Assembly (NCBI RefSeq): GCF_014649375.1
Contig: NZ_BMSX01000036.1
Coordinates: 1-64,000 of the forward strand
From: Streptomyces aurantiogriseus
Lineage (GTDB): Bacteria; Actinomycetota; Actinomycetes; Streptomycetales; Streptomycetaceae
Reading direction: 5' to 3'
Length of the DNA: 64,000 bases
The first letter of the stretch is position 1, and each line of letters opens with the position of its first letter. This document shows, piece after piece, positions 15,285 to 24,069 of this stretch. The notes below the pieces were generated by a model that did not search any database, was not told where the DNA came from, and worked only from the letters and a program-made list of their open reading frames with translations. A program made the position numbers and the translations under genes.

Positions 15285-16181
15285 TCAGCTCGTCGTCACG
15301 GCTGTGTCGTCCACGACGAAGCTGGTCTGGAGGGAGGAGTCCTCGACGCCGGTGAACTTCAGGGTCACCGTGCTGCCCGCGAAGGATCCGAGGCTGAAGG
15401 ACTTCTGCACGTAGCCGGAAGCCGCGTTGAGGTTGGAGTAGGTGGCCAGGGTGGTGGACCCGGCGGTGACCGTCAGCTTGTCGTACTGGGTGCTGGTGGT
15501 GGTCTCGGCCGTGTCGATGTGCAGGTAGAAGGTGAACGTGGTGTTGGTGCAGCCGCTCGGGATCGCCACCGACTGCGACAGCGTGTCGGTGTGGGTCGAT
15601 CCGTAGCCGTCGAGCCAGGCCTTGCAGGAGCCGGTACGAGCCGCCTGGCTGCTGGAGTTGGTGATGACCCCGCTGCTGGCGGTCCAGGTGGTGTCGCCCG
15701 ACTCGAAGCCCGGGTTGCCCAGGAGCTGCGCCGAGGCGCAGGTGCCGCCGCCGCTCGCGCTGACCGTCCAGGTGAAGGAGGCGGTGCCGGTCGCGCCGGT
15801 GCTGTCGGTCACCGTGACGGTGGTGCTGGAGGTGCCGGCCGTGGTCGGGGTGCCGGAGATCAGGCCGGTGGAGCCGCTGATCGACAGGCCCGCGGGCAGA
15901 CCGCTCGCCGCGTAGGTCAGGGAGCCGCTGTTGGTGCTGCTCGCCGCGATCTGCATGTTCACCGCGGTGCCGACGGTGGAGGACTGGCTGCCCGGGTCGG
16001 TGACCGTGACGCCGGTCGACGGGACCGTGATGTGGCTGCCCACGTTGATGCCGGCGAAGGCGTTGCCGACCCCGGCGTACTGGGTGGAGCCGCTGCCGTA
16101 CAGCGCGGCGGCCGCGTTGAGGGCGGCGGTGAAGAGCAGGGTGACTCCGACCGCGGTCCGCTTGCGGGGGTTGGGTCTCAC
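15285..16181 (-). CDS. secreted protein with Ig-like and jelly-roll domains, no catalytic domain
   Basis: The product is 298 aa with a basic N-terminus and a hydrophobic segment near residues 11-30. A putative Ig domain (PGSQSSTVGTAVNMQI, LPAGLSISGSTGLISGTPTT) is followed by a C-terminal carbohydrate-binding-like beta domain beginning QLLGNPGFESGDTTW. This tail is usually fused to secreted proteases or hydrolases in Streptomyces, but here the catalytic module is missing. It could be a deletion product or an adhesion/binding protein. GTG 16181 has AGGAG 5 nt upstream. Confidence 0.8.
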   Translation of the reverse strand: MRPNPRKRTAVGVTLLFTAALNAAAALYGSGSTQYAGVGNAFAGINVGSHITVPSTGVTVTDPGSQSSTVGTAVNMQIAASSTNSGSLTYAASGLPAGLSISGSTGLISGTPTTAGTSSTTVTVTDSTGATGTASFTWTVSASGGGTCASAQLLGNPGFESGDTTWTASSGVITNSSSQAARTGSCKAWLDGYGSTHTDTLSQSVAIPSGCTNTTFTFYLHIDTAETTTSTQYDKLTVTAGSTTLATYSNLNAASGYVQKSFSLGSFAGSTVTLKFTGVEDSSLQTSFVVDDTAVTTS

Positions 16182-16460
16182 GCGTACTCCTACTGCGGCG
16201 GCCGCGGGGCGCGGCCGGTGACAGGCCCGGGCAGCCGGGTGTGCTGTCCGGGACGAGCTGAGGTGTGCGGGGACCGTGCGGTGGGGGGGCAACGTGCCCT
16301 CTTGGAGCGGTAGTTGGGTCGGAGGATGACAGGGTTGTCCGGGGCATGTCATCCAGATGCCGGTGCTTCGAGGGTTATCCCTCGGTGCGGATCGCCGTCA
16401 GGGCCGTCGCGCCGCGTGGGGCTGTGCTCCGACTGTGCGTTCGCTGTGGTCAGCGCGGGT

Positions 16461-17452
16461 TCAGCAGGTCTCCCGACCCAGGTGCCCGGTCACGGCCGAG
16501 GCGGCCAAGTGGCGGCGGAGGAAGCGGACCTGAGGCCGGAGCACCTCTTCCGTGAGCGACGTGCCGACCGGCTGATGGCCGGCGCCGGGCAGCAGGACCA
16601 GCTCGTGCGGACGTCCTGCGGCACGCAGGGCGGCGGACAGGCGCAGGGTGTGAACCGGCGGGACCTTGGGGTCGGCGAGGCCGTGCAGGAGCAGCAGGGG
16701 GCGGGTGAGGCGGTATGCCTCGCGCAATGGGGAGGCGGCCTCGTAGCGGTCGGCGTGCACCTCGGGGTGGCCGAGGAACCGCTCCCGCCAGTGGGCGTCG
16801 TACAGCCGCTGATCGGTGACACCGGCGCCGGCGCCGGCCGCGTGGAAGACGTCCGGGCGGCGCAGGACGGCGAGAAGCGCGAGCGTGCCGCTGAAGGACC
16901 AGCCCCGGATGCCGACCCGGCCGAGGTCGAGGTCGGAGTGGCGGCGGGCGGCCTCGTGCAGAGCGGTGACCTGGTCGTCGAGGACGGACCCGAACAGGTC
17001 GCCGTGGACCGCGCGTTCCCAGTCCGGCCCACGCACCTGCGTGCCGCGCCCGTCGGCGACCAGGACGGCGAACCCGTGCTCGGCGAACCACTGCGACACC
17101 AGCGTCTTCGCGTCCGTCTCGGCGGTGACCCGCTGGGCGCCCGCCCCGCCGTAGGGGTCGAGCAGGACGGGCAGGGGTCCGCTGCCGGGACGGTGCCAGG
17201 AGGGGAGGTGGAGGCGGGCGCGCAGGGCGTCGGGGCCGAGGTGGAGGATGGTGGCGCGCACGTCGAGCACGGGGCGCTCGGCGTACGAGACGACGGGGAC
17301 GGCCGGTCCACCGCGTGGGACGACGGTGACCCCCCGGCCTGAACAGCGAATCAGGGTGCCCCCGCGACGCACTCCCGCGTGCACGCCCGGCGTCGAGGTC
17401 AGACGACGGGCGCCCTCCCCCGCCCGGTAGACCCACCTGTGGAGCAGGCGGT
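16461..17452 (-). pseudogene. S9 prolyl oligopeptidase/DPP-IV-type peptidase, C-terminal remnant
   Basis: The fragment carries the end of the beta propeller (RRLTSTPGVHAG) and a full alpha/beta hydrolase domain. Triad motifs are recognisable: GWSFSG for the Ser, HGLADPKVP for the Asp and GAGHQPVG for the His. The rest of the N-terminal propeller is gone. At about 17452 the reading frame runs into a truncated ArsR gene in another frame. No start signal fits, so it is almost certainly not expressed as an active peptidase. DPKV instead of the common DDNV is a further change. Confidence 0.75.
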
Positions 17453-17737
17453 GAGGTGGCGGGAGACCTCCGGGGGTGTCAGCTCCCAGGCATGGGCCGG
17501 CTCGCCGCTGGTGTGCGGGCCGCGAGCCAGGGTGCGCAGGAGGCGCAGCCGTACCGGATGGGCGAGCGCCTTCAGCCGTAGCCCGACCGTCTCCAGCGAC
17601 ACCGGCTCCGGCGGGTTCGGCTCGGCCACGGGGTACTGCACCACCGGGTGCCACCCGGGCGCGTGGACCCACCACCAGGTGCGGGCGGCCGTAGACGCTG
17701 GGGACAGGCTCTGACTCACGAGCGTTGACTTCTCCAT
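17399..17737 (-). pseudogene. ArsR-family regulator truncated at a deletion junction
   Basis: An ATG at 17737 with a reasonable ribosome site opens a 112-codon frame. It has an ArsR HTH (LKALAHPVRLRLLRTLARG, then LTPPEVSRHLTA), but directly after SRHLTA the sequence switches to the S9 peptidase in another frame. The last residues (CSTGGSTG...) are thus out-of-frame peptidase codons and the wing is lost. The N-terminal TWWWVHAPGWHPVVQYP is typical of larger ArsR proteins. It lies 42 bp after ridA on the same strand. Confidence 0.65.
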
Positions 17738-17778
17738 GGGGAAGCCGCCTCGGTGCTCAACGGGCGAAGGGAATCTGT

Positions 17779-18186
17779 TCAGCCGAGGACTGCGGTGGCT
17801 TCGATCTCCACCAGATGGTCGGGCACGTCCAGTGCGGCAACGCCCAGCAGCGTGGCCGGCGGGACCGGGGTGACCCCCAGCTTCGCGGTCGCCCGACGGA
17901 TCCCTTCCAGCAGCTGTGGCATCTTGTCGGGGGTCCAGTCGACGACGTGGACGGTCAGTTTCGCCACATCGTCGAAGGAGCCGCCGACCTCGGCCAAGGC
18001 GGTGGCGATGTTGAGGTAACACTGCTCGACCTGGGCGGCGAGGTCGCCTTCGCCGACCGTGACCCCCTCGGCATCCCAGGCGACCTGCCCGGCGATGAAG
18101 ACCAGCTTCGTCCCCGTCGCGATCGACACCTGCCGGTAGACATCGATCTTGGGCAATCCGCTGGGGTTCACCAGTGTGATGGCCAT
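17779..18186 (-). CDS. RidA-family enamine/imine deaminase
   Basis: This is a 135-aa Rid (YjgF/YER057c/UK114) protein. Characteristic pieces are GTKLVFIAGQVAWDAEG, DLAAQVEQCYLNIATALAEVGGSF and the C-terminal HLVEIEATAV. RidA trimers hydrolyse reactive enamines/imines from PLP enzymes. The catalytic Arg that RidA proper has in the PxR motif is not obvious here (PPATLLGVAAL), so it may belong to a Rid subfamily without deaminase activity. ATG follows AAGGAGG. An HxlR regulator is divergent. Confidence 0.85.
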   Translation of the reverse strand: MAITLVNPSGLPKIDVYRQVSIATGTKLVFIAGQVAWDAEGVTVGEGDLAAQVEQCYLNIATALAEVGGSFDDVAKLTVHVVDWTPDKMPQLLEGIRRATAKLGVTPVPPATLLGVAALDVPDHLVEIEATAVLG

Positions 18187-18329
18187 GCTGCCTGCCTCCT
18201 TGTCACGAGAGCCCGTGGGCCTGCTGCCCGCGGCCCCGGACGTCTCTCGGTCTCTTGTGGTTACTCAGGAACCGTAGGAGAGTGAACGCTGACGTGGAAG
18301 AACGCACTTTTCAGTGACTGGGGAACCTC

Positions 18330-18710
18330 ATGGTGACCAAGCAGTTCACGGGCTCGCCCGACGAAGCGGACCTGAGGCGCGCGGACTCTCTGGCGCGGGA
18401 GATCTTCTCGGATGTCGCCAACAAATGGGCGCTCCTGATCATCGAGGCCCTGGGGGAGCAAACCCTGCGCTTCAGCGAGCTGCGCAACGAGATCGAGGGC
18501 ATCAGCCACAAGATGCTCACCCAGAATCTGCGCATGCTCGAGCGCAACGGCCTGGTCGAGCGGAAAGTGCACCCCACGGTGCCGCCGCGGGTCGAGTACA
18601 CCCTCACCGAGCCGGGCCAGGCCCTGCGGGTGACGATCGACGGACTGTGCGACTGGACCCACCGGTACCTCGGCCACATCGAGACCGCCCGCCACCGCTT
18701 CGACACCTGA
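18330..18710 (+). CDS. HxlR-family transcriptional regulator
   Basis: The protein is 126 aa and has the HxlR winged-helix pattern: DVANKWALLIIEALGEQTLRF, then LRNEIEGISHKMLTQNLRML, then ERNGLVERKVHPTVPPRVEY, then LTEPGQAL. HxlR proteins sense reactive electrophiles or aromatic compounds. It is divergent from ridA with a 143-bp shared promoter, so ridA is the obvious candidate target. The ATG at 18330 follows GGGGA. No nearby cysteine suggesting thiol sensing is seen. Confidence 0.88.
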   Translation: MVTKQFTGSPDEADLRRADSLAREIFSDVANKWALLIIEALGEQTLRFSELRNEIEGISHKMLTQNLRMLERNGLVERKVHPTVPPRVEYTLTEPGQALRVTIDGLCDWTHRYLGHIETARHRFDT

Positions 18711-18850
18711 CGGGGGCGATTGCGTCGCTACCCCACCCGAACGGGGTCGCCCGGGGCGCGACGGCCGGTGTCGGCGGCTAGCCTCCGGAACGAAGCCCGC
18801 AGGTGCGACGTGGGGGAATCGCAGCCTTCGACCCGTATGGAGGCTCCGCC

Positions 18851-20062
18851 GTGCGTCGACCCGAAGCCACGCGTCACACCGCAGGAACCGTCCTCATATG
18901 CCTGCCGCTGGCCCTGGGGCTTCTGGGCGCTTCGCTCACGGGCTGTGTCGCCACGGTGGCCACGAAGGCCGAGGGCACGCCGAAGGCCTGCACGACCGAC
19001 CAGGTCTCCAAGGGCGGCACCTGCATTCCCGCCGACAGCGAAGCCTTCATCAAGAAGCAGGTCGCCGACTCCCTGAAGAAGTACAAGCTCACCGCAGCCA
19101 TGGCCGGGGTCTGGATCGACGGGGAAAAGGTCACGAGCGTCGCTGCCGGAGAGACGATGACGGGCATCCCCGCGACGACCGACATGCACCTGCGGATCGG
19201 CGCGGTCGCCATTCCGTATCTGACGACCGAACTGCTCAAGCTCGTCGACGAGGGCGAGGTCCGGCTCGACGACAAGATCTCCCGGTGGCTCCCCGACCTG
19301 CCGCACGCGAAGGACATCACCCTGAAGATGGTGGCCTCCAGCACTTCCGGCTACGCGGACTACGTCCAGAACCCCGAGTTCATCGCCGCGCTCTACAAGA
19401 ATCCCTTCCGGCATTGGACGCCGCAGGAACTGCTGGGCTTCTCCTTCTCCAAACCCCTCCAGAAACCGCCCGGGTCGGGGTTCGCCTACTCGCATGCCAA
19501 CTGGGTGATCCTGGGCGACATCATCTCCAAGGTCAGGAAGAGGCCCCTTGCGGAAGTGATGCGCGAGGGAATCCTGAAGCCCCTCGGTCTGACCGGAACG
19601 GACAACCCGTCCACGGCCGAGATCCCCGCCCCGGTGCTGCACTCTTTCGACAACGAGCGGGATGTGTTCGAGGACGCCACCTACTGGGACCCGTCATGGA
19701 CGCTGGCCCCGGGAGCGGTCATGACGGGCACGCTGGAGGACATGGGGAAGTCGGTGGCAGCGTGGGGCGAGGGCAGGCTGCTCACGCCCGAGTCGCGCAA
19801 GGTGCAGATCACCCCCGTCGCCAAGGTGACGCCGAGGACGTCCTACGCCCTGGGGCTGGCCGTGCAGAACACCTGGCTCCTGCAGAATCCGTCGTTCGCC
19901 GGCTACCAGGGATCGGTTTCCTATCTGCCCTCCAGGAAGATCGCGATCGCGACGGCCGCGACACAGGGAAGGGGCAGCGACACCGCCCAGAACTTCAGCA
20001 CCGCGCTCCTGGTGTCGATCGCCAATCATCTCGCCCCGGAGAAGCCACTGATCCTGGAATGA
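18851..20062 (+). CDS. lipoprotein with beta-lactamase/serine hydrolase fold, catalytic motif lost
   Basis: This 403-aa protein has a lipoprotein signal with lipobox LTGC. The body aligns to class C beta-lactamase/esterase-like hydrolases (LLKLVDEGEVRLDDKISRWL, TSGY, ILGDIISKVRKRPLAEV, LKPLGLTGT). However, the SxxK nucleophile motif reads AVAI (118-121) and the YxN motif reads YSH (213-215), so active-site Ser and Lys are absent. It is probably a pseudoenzyme acting in binding or sensing outside the membrane. GTG 18851 follows TGGAGG. Its neighbours are unrelated. Confidence 0.82.
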   Translation: MRRPEATRHTAGTVLICLPLALGLLGASLTGCVATVATKAEGTPKACTTDQVSKGGTCIPADSEAFIKKQVADSLKKYKLTAAMAGVWIDGEKVTSVAAGETMTGIPATTDMHLRIGAVAIPYLTTELLKLVDEGEVRLDDKISRWLPDLPHAKDITLKMVASSTSGYADYVQNPEFIAALYKNPFRHWTPQELLGFSFSKPLQKPPGSGFAYSHANWVILGDIISKVRKRPLAEVMREGILKPLGLTGTDNPSTAEIPAPVLHSFDNERDVFEDATYWDPSWTLAPGAVMTGTLEDMGKSVAAWGEGRLLTPESRKVQITPVAKVTPRTSYALGLAVQNTWLLQNPSFAGYQGSVSYLPSRKIAIATAATQGRGSDTAQNFSTALLVSIANHLAPEKPLILE

Positions 20063-20094
20063 GCGGCGGACGACACGCGGGCCAGGGACTGTCG

Positions 20095-21534
20095 TCACAT
20101 GTCACGCCCATGGCCGTGCGGTCCGCCGCCGTCACCGCGGAGCAGGTCGCCCACCACCGCGATGCCGGCGGTCAGGGCGTCGTCGCTCACATTGCCGAAC
20201 CCCAGCACCAGTTGCGCCGGCGCGGCCGCCCGCGACGTACGGCACGCACTCATGCCGTACAGGCCGACGGCCCGCTCCCGCGCCGCGGCGACGACGGCCC
20301 GCTCGTCCGCAGCCGGGCCGAGGTGCGCGACCGCGTGGAAGCCCGCCGCCAGCCCGGTCACCACGACCCGCGGAGCGTGTTCGGCGAGCGCGGCCACCAG
20401 GGCGCTGCGCCGGGCCGCGTACCGCGCGCGCATCCGGCGCAGGTGCCGGTCGTAGCGCCCGGACTCGATCAGTGTCGCCAAGGCGAGCTGGTCCAGCGTC
20501 GGGGAGCCGCGGTCGCTGAGGTGCTTGTGCACCGTGACGAGCGCGCGGATGCCCGGCGGGCACAGCAGCCAGCCGATCCGCAGCGCCGGCGCGAGGGACT
20601 TGCTGACCGTTCCGGCCGCGATCACCCGATCCGGGGCGAGGCCCTGGAGGGTGCCGACCGGATCCCGGTCGTAGCGGAACTCCGCGTCGTAGTCGTCCTC
20701 GATGATCACGGCGTCCCGGCGCACCGCCCAGTCGATCAGGGCCAGCCGTCGCCGGGGAGCCAGTACGACCCCGGTCGGCCACTGGTGTGCCGGGGTGACG
20801 ATCACGACCCGGGCGTCGGTCGCGGCGAGCGCCTCGACGTCGATGCCTTGGTCGTCCACCGGCACGGGGACCGCCGCCATGCCCGCCCATGCCGCGGCGG
20901 AGCGCGTCGTCGTGGGCGAGCCCGGATCCTCGTACGCCACTGTGCGTATCCCCGAGCGGGCCAACGCGTGCAGCGCCAGGCCGAGGCCCTGCGCGTATCC
21001 GGAGCAGATCACCATCTGTTCCGGGTCCGCCACACAGGCCCGTACCCGCCGCAGATAGCCCGCCAGGACCTCGCGCAGCGCCGCGCTGCCCCGGGCGTCG
21101 CCGTAGGAGAACGCCGAGGCCGGAGTGACCCGGGCGGCCTCACGCATGGCCCACAGCCAGTCGGTCACGGGGAAGGAACGCAGGTCGGGAACGCCCGACT
21201 GGAAATCCGCCAGCAGCTCCGGCTCCGCCGCACGGCGCTTCGCGGGGTCCTGCGGTAGGTGCGTGCCCGAGGCGACATAGGTCCCCGCCCCGGGACGGGA
21301 CACCAGGTAACCCTCGGCGTGGAGTTGCTCGTAGCACTCCTGCACCAGCCCCCGGGACAGGCCGAGTTGGCGGGCGAGTGTGCGGGATGACGGCAGTCGT
21401 TCGCCGCTGCGCAGCCGGCCTCCCCTGATCGCGTCCCGCAGCCGGCGCTCCACCTGGGTACGGAGCGGCTCACCGCTCTCCCGGTCGATCACCAGCAACA
21501 AGTCCGGCGAAGAACCGGCCCACTCAAGAGGCAT
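20095..21534 (-). CDS. MocR-type (GntR-aminotransferase) regulator
   Basis: The product is 479 aa. The N-terminal GntR winged helix (LRDAIRGGRLRSGERLPSSR, TLARQLGLSRGLVQECYEQL) is joined to a fold-type I aminotransferase domain, with IIEDDYDAEFRYDR and a PLP-lysine motif GTVSKSLAPALRIGWLL. MocR proteins bind PLP and its amino acid adducts and usually control a divergent gene. Here that gene is the MFS transporter, with only 46 bp between the starts. A TAAGAT box 8 nt before the ATG suggests a nearly leaderless transcript. Confidence 0.92.
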   Translation of the reverse strand: MPLEWAGSSPDLLLVIDRESGEPLRTQVERRLRDAIRGGRLRSGERLPSSRTLARQLGLSRGLVQECYEQLHAEGYLVSRPGAGTYVASGTHLPQDPAKRRAAEPELLADFQSGVPDLRSFPVTDWLWAMREAARVTPASAFSYGDARGSAALREVLAGYLRRVRACVADPEQMVICSGYAQGLGLALHALARSGIRTVAYEDPGSPTTTRSAAAWAGMAAVPVPVDDQGIDVEALAATDARVVIVTPAHQWPTGVVLAPRRRLALIDWAVRRDAVIIEDDYDAEFRYDRDPVGTLQGLAPDRVIAAGTVSKSLAPALRIGWLLCPPGIRALVTVHKHLSDRGSPTLDQLALATLIESGRYDRHLRRMRARYAARRSALVAALAEHAPRVVVTGLAAGFHAVAHLGPAADERAVVAAARERAVGLYGMSACRTSRAAAPAQLVLGFGNVSDDALTAGIAVVGDLLRGDGGGPHGHGRDM

Positions 21535-21542
21535 GGAATTGG

Positions 21543-21574
21543 ATCTTACTGATGGGCCGTTCGGTTCATAGGTT
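21543..21574. promoter_or_regulatory. overlapping divergent promoters between MocR and MFS genes
   Basis: On the plus strand TTACTG (21546-21551), 17 nt, then TAGGTT (21569-21574) ends 6 nt before the MFS ATG. On the minus strand TAAGAT (21548-21543) ends 8 nt before the MocR ATG. The MocR -10 overlaps the MFS -35, so one bound regulator could affect both. Confidence 0.6.
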
Positions 21575-21580
21575 CAGCGC

Positions 21581-22774
21581 ATGACTTCGTCCGTCGATCC
21601 ACCGAGCCAGGCCGCCGGCGTACGGCAGCGCCTGGTGACCCCCGCGCTGCTGATGCGCTTCGTCACGGCCGTCGGTGCCTCGTCGAGCTTCTTCCTGCTG
21701 TTGTCGGTCGTCCCGATGTACGCGCAGGGCGTCCCGGGCCGGGGCAGCGACGAGGCGGGCCTGGTCACCGGTGCGCTGATGCTGGCGACGGTCGTCGGCG
21801 AGCTGATGACCCCCTGGCTGACCGCCCGGTGCGGCTATCGCGTGGTCCTGGGGGCGGGGTTGTTGCTGCTGGGCGCTCCGGCGCTGGTCCTGACCCTCTC
21901 GCAGGACATGACGTGGATCGTGGCGGTGTGTCTCGTCCGCGGTCTCGGCTTCGCGCTCACGGTGGTCGCGGGCGGTGCGCTGACGGTGTCGCTGATCCCG
22001 CTCGAACGCCGCGGTGAGGGGCTGGCCCTGGCGGGCGTCGTGGTCGGTGTGCCGTCGCTCGTGGGCCTGCCGCTCGGGACCTGGCTGGCCTCGCACACGG
22101 GGTACGGGCCGGTCTGCACGGCGGCGGCCCTGCTCGCCCTGATCTCCATCGCCGCTGTACCGGGACTCCCCGGCCGGGAGGTTGCGCCGGGCAAGCCGAT
22201 CGGCGTCCTGGCGGGGGGCCGTTCGCCCGCGCTCGCACGTCCCGCGGCCGTCTTCGCGGTGACGGCGCTGGGTGCGGGGATCATCGTCACGTTCCTGCCC
22301 CTTGCCGTGGCCGCGCAGTACTCCGGACTCGTCGCCGCGGCCCTGTTCGTCCAGCCTGCCGCCTCGGCCGTGGCCCGCTGGTTCGCCGGCCGGCACGGCG
22401 ACCGGCACGGGGCCGACAGGCTGATCGTGCCCGGGCTGCTCGCCTCGGCCGCCGGGATCCTCGTCACCGCCCTCACGGATGTCCCCGTCGCGGTCATCGT
22501 GGGTGTGGCCGTGTTCGGGATCGGGTTCGGCATCACCCAGAACGCGACCATCACGCTGATGTACTCCCGGGTGCCGGCCTCCGGGTACGGCACGGTCAGC
22601 GCGCTGTGGAACCTCGCCTACGACGCAGGCATGGGCATCGGCGCGGTCGGATTCGGGGCGATGGCCGCGCTGACCGGCTATCCCTGGGCGTTCGCCTTGA
22701 CCGCGGCGCTGATGGTGACGGCTCTCGCTCCGGCGTGGTGGGACCGGGCGGCGGGGAGAGACGGGCGGAGTTGA
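21581..22774 (+). CDS. MFS transporter
   Basis: This 397-aa protein has about 12 hydrophobic segments. The family loop between helices 2 and 3 is GELMTPWLTARCGYRVVLGAG, and the later helix is GIGFGITQNATITLMYSRV. It resembles drug/metabolite efflux or sugar exporters, but the substrate cannot be told. It lies divergent to a MocR regulator with overlapping promoters, so the regulator probably controls it. There is no Shine-Dalgarno sequence, and TAGGTT six nucleotides before the ATG implies leaderless expression. A perfect hairpin follows. Confidence 0.9.
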   Translation: MTSSVDPPSQAAGVRQRLVTPALLMRFVTAVGASSSFFLLLSVVPMYAQGVPGRGSDEAGLVTGALMLATVVGELMTPWLTARCGYRVVLGAGLLLLGAPALVLTLSQDMTWIVAVCLVRGLGFALTVVAGGALTVSLIPLERRGEGLALAGVVVGVPSLVGLPLGTWLASHTGYGPVCTAAALLALISIAAVPGLPGREVAPGKPIGVLAGGRSPALARPAAVFAVTALGAGIIVTFLPLAVAAQYSGLVAAALFVQPAASAVARWFAGRHGDRHGADRLIVPGLLASAAGILVTALTDVPVAVIVGVAVFGIGFGITQNATITLMYSRVPASGYGTVSALWNLAYDAGMGIGAVGFGAMAALTGYPWAFALTAALMVTALAPAWWDRAAGRDGRS

Positions 22775-22808
22775 GGCCTTGCAGGCCGGAACCACAACCC
22801 CCGTGGCC

Positions 22809-22846
22809 GTGTGGTCCAGCCGTCGGGCTGAACGGCTGGACCACAC
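22809..22846. terminator. hairpin between convergent MFS and Gfo/Idh genes
   Basis: Perfect 15-bp arms at 22809-22823 and 22832-22846 with an 8-nt loop. It can terminate both the MFS gene and the sugar-operon transcript. Confidence 0.9.
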
Positions 22847-22852
22847 AAGGCC

Positions 22853-24055
22853 CTACGCCTCCGGCGCGTCCCCGAAGTCCGGGATCTCCAGCCGGGCCCC
22901 GCCCCTGAGGGCGGACTCGTGCGCGATGATGCCCGGCAGGGTGTAGCGGGCCGCCACCCAGGCGTTGACCGACGGCAGCGTCCGTGTGTTGACCGCGGTC
23001 ACGAAGTCGTCGACCAGGAAGTGGTGGCTGCCCTCGTGGCCGTTGTGCAGGTTGTCGAACTCCCGCGGCAGGCGCGAGCGGTCGTGCACCAGGGCCGACC
23101 CGGACGTGAAGGCCGCCCGCAGATCCGGGGCGATGTGCTGCAGTGACGGGTCGTCAGGGGACATGGTGGGCTTGGGTTCGAGGAGTTCGCTGATGTCCTC
23201 CACCCCGTTCCTGTCCTGCCACAGGGCGACCGTCGCGAGCTGCTCCATGCTCGCCTCCGTACCGAAGAACCGGAAGCGTGACTCCCGGATGTGGGACGGG
23301 TAGCCCACGCGCCGGAACTCGTTCGTCCGGAACGAACCGCCGCCCGCCACCTCGAACAGCGCGGTGGCGTTGGAGAAGTCGTTGCCGAACTGGCTGACCT
23401 CCTTGTCGAAGACACCGTCGCCTCGCTCGTCGACGACCCCGATCGCGGACACACTGACCGCGTGCGTCTGCCAGGCGCCCAGCACCCCGCCCACCGAGTG
23501 CGTCGGATACAGCAGCGGGGGGTAGCTGGCGGTAGCCCTCCAGTTCTCGCCGCCGCTGTACTGGTAGGCCTCGTAGAAGCCCAGGTCCATGTCGTGGACG
23601 TAGTCGCCCTCGGCGTAGAAGATCCGCCCGAAGGCACCCTCGGCGATCTGGTTGCGGGCGTGCACGGTCGCCGGGTTGTACTGACTGGTCTCGCCCATCA
23701 TGTACGTCAGCCCGGTCGCCTTGACCGTGTCGATGACGGCCGCGATCTCCTCCGTGGTGATGGCCATGGGGACGGCGGAGTACACGTGCTTGCCCGCGTT
23801 CAGGCCCTGCACCACCAGGGGACCGTGCGTCCACCGCTGGGTGAAGATCGCGACCGCGTCGACGGCCGCCGACTCCAGCATCGCCTCGTACGAGGGGAAG
23901 GTGCCGGTCAGGCCTTCGGCGGCGGCGAGTTGCCCGGCCCGCTCCGGCAGGAGGTCGGTGACGTACACGTCGCTGACGCCGGGGTGGGCCAGGAACAGCT
24001 TCGCGAACTGGCCGGAGAACTGGCCGGCGCCGACGATGCCGAGGGAGAACGTCAT
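22853..24055 (-). CDS. Gfo/Idh/MocA-family oxidoreductase
   Basis: The product is 400 aa. It has an N-terminal Rossmann GIVGAGQFSGQFA, KHVYSAVPMAITTEE (the EKP-like catalytic region, here SAVPMA), and the family C-terminal sheet with DYVHDMDLGFYEAYQYSG. The missing EKP lysine may reflect an unusual subfamily or lost dehydrogenase activity. It is the last gene of a four-gene operon, 14 bp after the sugar-binding protein, so it probably oxidises or modifies the imported sugar or derivative. Confidence 0.85.
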   Translation of the reverse strand: MTFSLGIVGAGQFSGQFAKLFLAHPGVSDVYVTDLLPERAGQLAAAEGLTGTFPSYEAMLESAAVDAVAIFTQRWTHGPLVVQGLNAGKHVYSAVPMAITTEEIAAVIDTVKATGLTYMMGETSQYNPATVHARNQIAEGAFGRIFYAEGDYVHDMDLGFYEAYQYSGGENWRATASYPPLLYPTHSVGGVLGAWQTHAVSVSAIGVVDERGDGVFDKEVSQFGNDFSNATALFEVAGGGSFRTNEFRRVGYPSHIRESRFRFFGTEASMEQLATVALWQDRNGVEDISELLEPKPTMSPDDPSLQHIAPDLRAAFTSGSALVHDRSRLPREFDNLHNGHEGSHHFLVDDFVTAVNTRTLPSVNAWVAARYTLPGIIAHESALRGGARLEIPDFGDAPEA

Positions 24056-24069
24056 GTAAGGCGTGCCCT

